This document shows, in pieces, positions 1 to 5,310 of a DNA stretch of 5,915 bases. Every line of letters starts with the position of its first letter. Position 1 is the stretch's first letter. The position numbers and the translations under genes are program-made. The stretch spans positions 1-5,915 of the forward strand of contig JAPFFX010000036.1 in the NCBI GenBank assembly GCA_026645375.1, read 5' to 3'. The stretch is from Citricoccus sp. WCRC_4 (GTDB taxonomy: Bacteria > Actinomycetota > Actinomycetes > Actinomycetales > Micrococcaceae). The notes beneath the pieces are model-generated. The model was not told where the DNA came from and did no database searches. It worked only from the letters and a program-made list of their open reading frames with translations.

Positions 1-361
1 CCGGGACGTCCTCCGGGCGGCACACGGTGACGCGGTCCAGCCCGAGGGCGGCGGCGTTGTCCCGGCACAGCTGGGCCGCCCGGTCGTTGACCTCCACGGC
101 GGTGACCTCTGCCTGCGGGCTGGACAGCCCGAGCGTGAGCGCCAGCGGCCCCCAGCCGCAGCCGATGTCCAGGAACCGGCCCGTCGGCGGGGGCCCGGGG
201 ACGGTGCGCAGCATCGCCGCCGTGCCCTTGTCCAGGCCCTCCGGGGAGAAGATGCCGTTCGCCGTCTGCACGGAGACCTGCCGGTCGGCCAGGGTGAGCG
301 TGATCCGGCGTCGACGCTCGGGCGTGGCCGGGTCGGCGGAGAAGTAGTGTGCGGAGTCCAT
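1..361 (-). CDS. Class I SAM-dependent methyltransferase, RsmC/MTS-like, 3' part outside window
   Basis: This is a SAM-dependent methyltransferase, probably cytosolic and acting on rRNA or another RNA. The first 120 residues are visible. Residues 30-51 (SVQTANGIFSPEGLDKGTAA and on) match the stretch just before the SAM site in the RsmC/RlmG 'MTS' family, where a GxFsxdGLDxGs pattern is typical. Motif I, the glycine-rich SAM loop, is at residues 63-75 (FLDIGCGWGPLAL). The acidic residue that would bind the ribose is E90 in AVEVN. The catalytic NPPF motif would lie beyond the edge and cannot be checked. The N-terminus is short: there is no duplicated, degenerate methyltransferase domain as in E. 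coli RsmC, so it resembles the single-domain actinobacterial homologues. The ATG at 361 is chosen because homology begins soon after it. A possible -10 (TAACAT, 376 down to 371 on the minus strand) lies 9 nt upstream, giving an almost leaderless message. The gene is divergent from hflX. Family assignment is firm; the substrate (16S rRNA guanine in RsmC) is inference. Confidence 0.88.
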   Translation of the reverse strand, partial: MDSAHYFSADPATPERRRRITLTLADRQVSVQTANGIFSPEGLDKGTAAMLRTVPGPPPTGRFLDIGCGWGPLALTLGLSSPQAEVTAVEVNDRAAQLCRDNAAALGLDRVTVCRPEDVP

Positions 362-370
362 CACCGCCCG

Positions 371-376
371 ATGTTA
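371..376 (-). promoter_or_regulatory. Candidate -10 box for the methyltransferase gene
   Basis: On the minus strand the hexamer reads TAACAT, which fits the actinobacterial TANNNT -10 pattern. It ends 9 nt before the ATG at 361, so transcription would start about 2-3 nt ahead of the start codon and give a nearly leaderless mRNA. No convincing -35 is visible 16-18 nt upstream. The call rests on pattern and position only. Confidence 0.35.
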
Positions 377-390
377 CTTGACAGGGGCCG

Positions 391-396
391 TACACT
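391..396 (+). promoter_or_regulatory. Candidate -10 box, upstream hflX promoter (P1)
   Basis: TACACT fits TANNNT and ends 7 nt before an ATG at 404. This is the spacing of leaderless actinobacterial transcripts, in which the A of ATG is +1. A perfect TTGACA lies at 378-383, but only 7 nt upstream, too close to serve as the -35 for this box. At 17 nt spacing the -35 would be CCGATG, which is poor. A transcript from here would carry a leader of about 313 nt before hflX. Confidence 0.35.
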
Positions 397-403
397 GGAC
401 GGC

Positions 404-424
404 ATGTGGATTTCCCTGCGCTGA
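404..424 (+). CDS. Possible leaderless six-codon leader peptide (MWISLR) upstream of hflX
   Basis: An ATG at 404 opens a six-codon frame (Met-Trp-Ile-Ser-Leu-Arg) ending in TGA at 422-424. The TACACT box 7 nt upstream would place +1 at or next to the A of this ATG, so the message would be leaderless; no Shine-Dalgarno is present or needed. The stop codon overlaps the base of a stable stem-loop (423-451), the arrangement expected for a ribosome-controlled attenuator. Leader peptides that control ribosome-rescue and antibiotic-response genes are known (for example ahead of hflXr in Listeria), but I do not know of one with this sequence. A six-codon frame can easily arise by chance, so this is a hypothesis. 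Confidence 0.25.
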   Translation: MWISLR

Positions 425-451
425 GCCTGAGTGAGCGACTGCTCACGGCTC
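423..451 (+). promoter_or_regulatory. Stem-loop in the hflX leader, possible attenuator
   Basis: GAGCC (423-427) pairs with GGCTC (447-451), and GTGAGC (431-436) pairs with GCTCAC (441-446). This leaves a GACT tetraloop and a 3-nt bulge (428-430), for 11 base pairs in all. No U-run follows, so it is not a classical intrinsic terminator, though GC-rich actinobacterial terminators often lack one. The sequence at 487-497 (TCGCTCCGTGA) can pair with either arm in competition: TCGCTC with GAGCGA at 433-438, or CCGTGA with TCACGG at 443-448. Two exclusive folds are therefore possible. The function is inferred; the pairing itself is in the sequence. Confidence 0.4.
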
Positions 452-683
452 CGGACCGATGACTCCCCGCGCTGACGGGTCGAGGATCGCTCCGTGATGG
501 CAACCCACCCGTCCAGCACCGTCCCGAACGCCCCGCCGTGGAATCGGCGTCGTTCGCCGTGCACCCGCTCGGTCCCGCGCAGCGTCGCGGCCGACGGCCG
601 ATTCCCCGGGAGGTCCACCCATGGCCCCGAAGAACCCCATCCCCAGCGGCACGCCAGACCCTTCGGGCGTCCGTCCGAGCGAC

Positions 684-713
684 TACCCTAGATACCACGC
701 ATCTTCCAAGGAG
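684..713 (+). promoter_or_regulatory. Candidate proximal hflX promoter (-10) and ribosome binding site
   Basis: TACCCT at 684-689 fits the TANNNT -10 pattern and sits in a small AT-richer island. It would place transcription start near 696. AAGGAG at 708-713 is the Shine-Dalgarno sequence, 3 nt before the ATG at 717, which is close but usable. No clear -35 is seen. The AT-rich block that marks WhiB7 promoters upstream of hflX in mycobacteria is not present here. Confidence 0.45.
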
Positions 714-716
714 ACC

Positions 717-2279
717 ATGACCGAGAACCCCCAGCACGGGAACGACCAGCCGGACGAGTCCCAGATCCAGGACGTGATCGAACGCATCCTGGCCGCCGAC
801 GCGGCCAGCGCCTCCGTCGAGCACGGCGTCAGGCCCACCGAAGGCCGTGCCCTGGCCCTCTCCGACGGCGGTGACGGGCACACCGAGGCCGACGGCGAAC
901 AGTACGACCTCGCCGAACGCCAGGCCCTGCGCCGTGTCACCGGGCTCTCCACCGAGCTCGAGGACATGACCGAGGTCGAGTACCGGCAGTTGCGCCTCGA
1001 GCGCGTCGTGCTGGCCGGGCTCTGGTCCGAGGGCACCGCCGCGGACGCCGAGAATTCCCTGCGCGAGCTGGCGGCGCTCGCCGAGACCGCGGGCTCCGAG
1101 GTGCTCGACGGCCTCATCCAGCGCCGGCACACCCCGGATCCGGCCACCTTCCTCGGGAAGGGCAAGGCCGAGGAACTGCGGGACATCGTCGCGATGACCG
1201 GCGCGGACACCGTGGTCGTGGACTCGGAGCTGGCGCCCTCCCAGCGGCGTGCGCTCGAGGACGTGGTCCGGGTGAAGGTCATCGACCGCACCGCCCTGAT
1301 CCTGGACATCTTCGCCCAGCACGCCAAGTCCCGCGAGGGCCGCGCCCAGGTGGAGCTGGCCCAGCTCGAGTACCTGCTGCCGCGACTGCGCGGCTGGGGT
1401 GAGTCCATGTCCCGTCAGGCCGGTGGCCGGGCGGCCGCCGGCGAGGGCATCGGCTCCCGCGGTCCCGGTGAGACGAAGATCGAGCTGGACCGCCGGCGGA
1501 TCCGGACCCGGATGGCCAAGCTGCGCCGGGAGATCGCGGCCATGAAGCCCGCCCGCGAGACCAAGCGGGCCAACCGCCGCCGCAACAGGGTGCCGTCCGT
1601 GGCGATCGCCGGGTACACGAACGCCGGCAAGTCCTCGCTGCTGAACCGGCTGACCCATGCGGGGGTACTGGTGGAGAACGCCCTGTTCGCCACCCTGGAC
1701 CCCACCGTGCGCAAGGCGGTCACCCCGGACGGGATCGGCTACACGCTCTCGGACACGGTTGGCTTCGTGCGGTCCCTGCCCACCCAGTTGGTCGAGGCGT
1801 TCCGCTCAACCCTGGAGGAGGTGGCGGACGCGGACGTGATCCTGCACGTCGTGGACGCCTCGCACCCGGACCCGGAGGGCCAGATCTCGGCGGTCCGCAC
1901 CGTGCTGGCCGAGGTGGACGCGCGCCGGATTCCCGAGATCATCGTGCTGAACAAGGCCGACGCCGCGGACCCGGTGGCGATCGCCCGGCTGCGCCAGCGC
2001 GAACCCCGCTCGGTGGTGGTCTCCGCCCGGACCGGTGAGGGCATCGCCGAGCTCGAGCGCGCCATCGCGGACGCCATCCCGCGTCCGGACGTGGCCCTGG
2101 ACCTGCTCATCCCGTTCACGGACGGGGACGTGGTCTCCCGGTTGCACTCCCCGGATGCGGACATCATCTCCGAGACCTACGAGTCGGGAGGCACCCGGCT
2201 GCGGGTGCTGGTCCGCGAGGACCTCGCCGATGACCTGCGGCGTTTCTCCGTCGACCGGCCGGAACCGGCCGGGGCATGA
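717..2279 (+). CDS. hflX: HflX, ribosome-associated GTPase
   Basis: HflX is a GTPase that binds 50S subunits and splits or rescues stalled 70S ribosomes after heat or antibiotic stress. From the ATG at 717 it has 520 residues. Residues 1-80 are an acidic, Gln-rich extension absent from the 426-residue E. coli protein. The HflX-specific N-domain covers about 90-235, with GKGKAEEL at 147-154. The linking helical region carries the conserved RGPGETKIE at 248-256. The G domain follows: G1 GYTNAGKS (299-306), G2 region FATLDPT (324-330), G3 DTVGF (346-350), G4 NKAD (412-415) and G5 SA at 436-437. A C-terminal domain ends the protein. All motifs look intact. An in-frame ATG at 621 would add 32 residues and has GGAGGT at 609-614 with good spacing. 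However, codons 621-716 include AGA, CCA, TCT and GCA, unlike the rest of the gene, so 717 is preferred. The stop overlaps the dinG start, which implies co-expression. In mycobacteria hflX homologues contribute to macrolide-lincosamide tolerance; whether this applies here is inference. Confidence 0.96.
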   Translation: MTENPQHGNDQPDESQIQDVIERILAADAASASVEHGVRPTEGRALALSDGGDGHTEADGEQYDLAERQALRRVTGLSTELEDMTEVEYRQLRLERVVLAGLWSEGTAADAENSLRELAALAETAGSEVLDGLIQRRHTPDPATFLGKGKAEELRDIVAMTGADTVVVDSELAPSQRRALEDVVRVKVIDRTALILDIFAQHAKSREGRAQVELAQLEYLLPRLRGWGESMSRQAGGRAAAGEGIGSRGPGETKIELDRRRIRTRMAKLRREIAAMKPARETKRANRRRNRVPSVAIAGYTNAGKSSLLNRLTHAGVLVENALFATLDPTVRKAVTPDGIGYTLSDTVGFVRSLPTQLVEAFRSTLEEVADADVILHVVDASHPDPEGQISAVRTVLAEVDARRIPEIIVLNKADAADPVAIARLRQREPRSVVVSARTGEGIAELERAIADAIPRPDVALDLLIPFTDGDVVSRLHSPDADIISETYESGGTRLRVLVREDLADDLRRFSVDRPEPAGA

Positions 2280-4366
2280 CGGACACGGCACAGCAGAGTG
2301 CTCCAGAGCAGGACGTGCTCGCCCGGACCGAGGCCGAGCGGCAGGCGCTGCAGTGGCTGGACGCCGCCGTCGAGGCGACCGGTGGGCAGCACCGCGACGG
2401 CCAGCGCCGCATGGTCGTGGAGGTGGCCCGCTCCCTGGAGTCCGGAACCCACCTGCTCGTACAGGCCGGCACCGGCACGGGTAAGTCGCTGGCCTACCTG
2501 GTGCCGGCACTGCAGCACGCCGTGGACGCCGAGGCCCCGGTCGTGGTCGCCACCGCCACCCTGGCCCTGCAGGCCCAGATCATGCGCCGCGACGCCCCGC
2601 GGCTGCTGGAGGCACTGCAGGACGAGCTGCCCCGGGAGATGACCGTGGCACTCGTCAAGGGGCGCTCCAACTACCTGTGCCGGCACAAGATCGACGGGGG
2701 TTTCCCCGAGGAGGACGGGCAGGCCCTGTTCGGCCTGGCCGACGACGGCGAGGCGATGGTCACCGGTGACGCGGGACCGACCAGCCCGCTGGGCCGGGAG
2801 GTCAAGCGACTGCGGGACTGGGCCGAGGAGACCGAGTCCGGGGACCGGGACGATCTCGAGCCCGGGGTGAGTGATCGGGCCTGGCGCCAGGTCTCGGTCT
2901 CGGCGGTCGACTGCATCGGCGCCCAGCGCTGCCCGATGGCCGCCGAGTGCTTCTCGGAACGGGCGCGGGCCGACGCGGCCGAGGCCGACGTGGTGGTGAC
3001 CAACCACGCGATGCTGGCCATCAGCGCCTTCGAGGGCCTGGCCGTCCTGCCGGAGTTCGACGCGGTGATCGTGGACGAGGCCCACGAGCTGCAGGACCGG
3101 GTCACGGGGGCGGTGACCGGACAACTGTCCGGAGCCATCGTCCAGGCGGCCGGTTCCGCCGCACGCAAGCACACGGCGATCGCGGTCGAGGACCTGATGC
3201 AGGCCGGCGTCGGACTGGACGCTGCGTTCGCCGCCACCCCCACGGGACTCGTCCCGCGCGGGCCGGACGAGGTCCAGCAGAACGCCCTGCGGGCGGTCCG
3301 GGACGCGGCGCGGCAGGGGCTCAGCGAAACCAAGGGGCCCGGCGGAGCAGGCGGCTCCGCCGAGGCGGCCGACGGCGGCCGGCAGATGGCACGCTCCCGG
3401 CTCCAGGAAGTCCTCGAGGTGGCCGAGAGGATGCTCGACGCCGTCCCGGACGCGGACTACCCCGAGGTGCTGTGGGCCTCCCGTCCGGGACGCTTCGAGC
3501 CCGGGACCGGATGGGTCCCGGGTGACGAGACCGCCGCGCCGGTCTTGTGCGTCGCCCCGTTGTCGGTGGCCGGCCGGCTCCGGGAGGGGTTGTTCGGCCG
3601 GGCGACCACGGTCCTGACCTCCGCGACCTTGACGGTGGGGGAGTCCTTCGACCCCGTGGCGGGTTCGCTCGGGCTGCTCGGACCGGGCGCACCGCGATGG
3701 ACCGGGGTGGACGTGGGCAGCCCCTTCGACTACCCGCGTCAGGGCGTGCTCTACGTGGCCCGGCACCTGCCCCGGCCCGGCCGGACCTCCTCCCCGGACG
3801 CCTACGACGAGCTCGAGTCCCTGCTGCGCGCCTCCGGGGGAGGGGCGCTGGGCCTGTTCTCCTCGAAGCGGGCGGCCGAGGACGCCGCCGCGGAGATGCG
3901 GAGCAGGCTGGGGGCGGCGCCCCAGGTCCTCTGCCAGGGCGATGCCACCCTCTCGGCTCTCGTCCGCCAGTTCGCCACCGAACCGGACACCTGCCTGTTC
4001 GGGACCATGAGCCTGTGGCAGGGCGTGGACGTGCCCGGGTCGGCCTGCCGTCTGGTGGTGATCGACCGGATCCCGTTCCCCCGCCCGGACGACCCCCTGG
4101 GGACCGCGCGCACCCGTGAGGTCAGCCGTCACGGCGGCAACGGGTTCATGGCCGTCTCGGCCGCGCACGCCGCCGTGAGGCTGGCACAGGGCGCCGGCCG
4201 GCTGATCAGGACCACCACGGACCGGGGGGTCGTGGCCGTGCTGGACCCCCGGCTGGCCACCGAACGCTACGGAGGGTTCCTGCGGTCCACCCTGCCGGAC
4301 TTCTGGCCGACCACCGACCCGGCCGTGGTGCGGGGCGTGCTGGAGCGCCTGCGCGACCCGGCCTAG
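2276..4366 (+). CDS. dinG: DinG-type iron-sulphur ATP-dependent DNA helicase
   Basis: This is a superfamily 2, XPD/DinG-family 5'-3' helicase of 696 residues (E. coli DinG has 716). It unwinds forked DNA, R-loops and similar structures during repair. Walker A is AGTGTGKS at 64-71. Motif Ia is ATATLALQAQ (92-101). Four cysteines fit a 4Fe-4S ligand set: C135 in KGRSNYLC, then C213, C219 and C225 spaced C-x5-C-x5-C. The DEAH box is at 267-270. In the second motor domain, SATL is at 449-452, the SLWQGVDVPG block at 579-588, and motif VI QGAGRLIR at 638-645. All key residues are present, so it should be an active Fe-S enzyme. Unlike DinG of Staphylococcus aureus, no N-terminal exonuclease domain is present. 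Residues 352-368 form a Gly/Ala-rich insert, probably a flexible loop. The ATG overlaps the hflX stop by 4 bases (ATGA) and has no clear Shine-Dalgarno, so translational coupling is likely. Despite the name, no LexA box was seen nearby; damage induction would need another route. Confidence 0.95.
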   Translation: MTDTAQQSAPEQDVLARTEAERQALQWLDAAVEATGGQHRDGQRRMVVEVARSLESGTHLLVQAGTGTGKSLAYLVPALQHAVDAEAPVVVATATLALQAQIMRRDAPRLLEALQDELPREMTVALVKGRSNYLCRHKIDGGFPEEDGQALFGLADDGEAMVTGDAGPTSPLGREVKRLRDWAEETESGDRDDLEPGVSDRAWRQVSVSAVDCIGAQRCPMAAECFSERARADAAEADVVVTNHAMLAISAFEGLAVLPEFDAVIVDEAHELQDRVTGAVTGQLSGAIVQAAGSAARKHTAIAVEDLMQAGVGLDAAFAATPTGLVPRGPDEVQQNALRAVRDAARQGLSETKGPGGAGGSAEAADGGRQMARSRLQEVLEVAERMLDAVPDADYPEVLWASRPGRFEPGTGWVPGDETAAPVLCVAPLSVAGRLREGLFGRATTVLTSATLTVGESFDPVAGSLGLLGPGAPRWTGVDVGSPFDYPRQGVLYVARHLPRPGRTSSPDAYDELESLLRASGGGALGLFSSKRAAEDAAAEMRSRLGAAPQVLCQGDATLSALVRQFATEPDTCLFGTMSLWQGVDVPGSACRLVVIDRIPFPRPDDPLGTARTREVSRHGGNGFMAVSAAHAAVRLAQGAGRLIRTTTDRGVVAVLDPRLATERYGGFLRSTLPDFWPTTDPAVVRGVLERLRDPA

Positions 4367-4405
4367 GGATCAGGAGCGGTCGACGGCCGAGAGCAGCTCC
4401 AGCAC
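4337..4405. repeat. 10-bp inverted repeat across the dinG convergent junction
   Basis: GTGCTGGAGC at 4337-4346 is perfectly complementary to GCTCCAGCAC at 4396-4405, with 49 bases between. The arms lie in the last codons of dinG and of the opposing gene, and the stop codons (4364-4366 and 4370-4372) are in the loop. Inside the loop, CGACC (4354-4358) can pair with GGTCG (4378-4382), or CGGCC (4359-4363) with GGCCG (4385-4389). It could stop transcription from both sides. It could also be chance, because both arms encode a similar Val-Leu-Glu run near the two C-termini. Confidence 0.4.
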
Positions 4406-5284
4406 CTCGACCGTCCGGATGCCCCGCCAGTCCAGGCCCTGGCCGGGGCACCACGCGGGCCAGTCGACGTGCCAGCCCCCATCCGATTGCTGGCCCATGA
4501 CGACCCGTTCGAGGTCTGCCCTGAGCTGTCTGTCGGTGAAGAGCCGGCGCGCGGGGGTCGCGGCACCCGGTTCGATGTCCACGGCGGACCACGGGTCGAC
4601 GGCCAGGTCCCAGGGGTGCAGCCGTTCGCCGTCGGCCCCGCCTTCCACCGGCAGTGCACCATCGCGGTCCAGGCGGGACCGCCATGTCTCGATCGCCGCG
4701 GCCTCGGCAGGACCGTCGGTCCGGGGGCCCCGGTCCGCGGCCAGGAAGCGCAGGGCGTACTTGACGGCGTAGGCCGACAGCTCACCCTCCCGGAGCTGGG
4801 AGCGGCACCACGCCACGGCCGCCTCGGCCCAGCCGCCGATGAAGCCGGTCCGGAGTGCGGCGGCCGCGAAGCCGAAGGTGAGGTGGGATCCCCCGGGCAA
4901 CGGCTGCACCCAGGGCGCGTGCGGCCAGGCCAGGGAGGGCTCGGTGACGAAGGGCAGTGAACCGTCGAGCCCGGACGCCGAGGCAGCCCACTCGAGCGCA
5001 CTGCGGAACCAGGGGTGGTCGACCAGGTCCCACCCGGCCAGCAGGTCGAGGGCGGTGAGGGTGGCGAGGGGCTCGCTCACCGGGGAGCGGACATCGGGCT
5101 CGAGGCCGTGACCGAATCCGCCGTCGGGGTTGCGATACGCACCCAGCGCCGCCAGGACGCCCTCGGTGCCGCCCCCGTGCAGCAGCAGATCCAGGCGGCG
5201 GCGCTCCAGCAGTCGTCCCCGGGTGTAGACGAAGCGCTCGGCGTCCGCCACCCGGACGCCTCTCGGAAAGGGACGGTGGTTCAT
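4370..5284 (-). CDS. Uncharacterised protein with prenyltransferase/squalene-cyclase-like repeats
   Basis: The product has about 304 residues with no signal peptide or membrane segment, so it is probably cytosolic. Two QW-like repeat signatures are visible: YRNPDGGFG at 50-58 and QSDGGWHVDW at 265-274. Between them lie weaker units such as GLDGSLPF and DGALPVEG. Such repeats build the alpha/alpha barrel of squalene cyclases and protein prenyltransferases. No DxDD or DCTAE catalytic motif is present, and the length is about half that of a triterpene cyclase, so cyclase activity is not supported. I recognise the repeat architecture but not a gene name or reaction. The ATG at 5284 is preferred because GGAG (minus strand 5295-5292) lies 7 nt upstream. 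An ATG at 5299 would add five residues but has no good Shine-Dalgarno. The gene follows lexA by 26 nt on the same strand with no terminator between, so the two may be co-transcribed. Its stop is three bases from the dinG stop, convergent. Confidence 0.85.
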   Translation of the reverse strand: MNHRPFPRGVRVADAERFVYTRGRLLERRRLDLLLHGGGTEGVLAALGAYRNPDGGFGHGLEPDVRSPVSEPLATLTALDLLAGWDLVDHPWFRSALEWAASASGLDGSLPFVTEPSLAWPHAPWVQPLPGGSHLTFGFAAAALRTGFIGGWAEAAVAWCRSQLREGELSAYAVKYALRFLAADRGPRTDGPAEAAAIETWRSRLDRDGALPVEGGADGERLHPWDLAVDPWSAVDIEPGAATPARRLFTDRQLRADLERVVMGQQSDGGWHVDWPAWCPGQGLDWRGIRTVEVLELLSAVDRS

Positions 5285-5310
5285 CGCCGCGCTCCGCATC
5301 AGTGTCCCGG

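Larger units (their letters stand above)
362..716. other. Divergent intergenic region between methyltransferase and hflX
   Basis: This 355-base stretch separates two divergent genes. Its left end (about 362-405) holds back-to-back candidate -10 boxes, TAACAT for the minus strand and TACACT for the plus strand. Next come a six-codon plus-strand ORF at 404-424 and a strong stem-loop at 423-451. Two smaller GC-rich hairpins follow: CGGCG (545-549) with CGCCG (555-559), and CCGCG (575-579) with CGCGG (586-590). A second candidate -10 (TACCCT, 684-689) and a Shine-Dalgarno sequence lie just before hflX. Longer frames cross the region on both strands, but they use rare codons (AGA, TCA, AGT), are rich in Arg, Ser and Pro, and resemble no family I know. 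I therefore treat it as non-coding apart from the possible mini-ORF. Confidence 0.75.

Noticed and set aside
378..383. A perfect TTGACA as -35 of a sigma-70-type hflX promoter
   Set aside because: At 16-19 nt spacing no acceptable -10 is present, and the nearby TACACT is only 7 nt away. It may be chance or a binding site for another factor.
545..590. Two short GC-rich hairpins as terminators or a riboswitch
   Set aside because: Each stem is only 5 bp without a U-run, as expected by chance at this GC content, and no known riboswitch core was recognised.
361..618. An 85-codon minus-strand frame whose TGA overlaps the methyltransferase ATG (TGATG)
   Set aside because: The overlap looks operon-like, but the codons include TCA and AGT, the product is Arg/Ser-rich and unlike any family I know, and it crosses the hflX leader. 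It is most likely chance.
494..720. Two plus-strand frames of 60-65 codons upstream of hflX
   Set aside because: Pro/Arg/Ser-rich composition, no convincing ribosome binding site, and the second overlaps the true hflX start in another frame.
2177..4168. A 663-codon open frame on the minus strand opposite dinG
   Set aside because: It is the antisense shadow of a GC-rich gene. The translation is dominated by Arg, Gly, Pro, His and Gln with no recognisable domain, while the plus strand encodes a complete DinG with all motifs.
4507..4512. GTTCGA, half of an actinobacterial LexA box
   Set aside because: The partner half-site (TCGAAC four bases upstream) is absent and the site lies inside a coding region. 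No complete box was found in the window.
4469..4960. A 163-codon plus-strand frame inside the repeat-protein gene
   Set aside because: It is a shadow of the minus-strand gene, which has conserved DGGF/DGGW repeats and good codon use.
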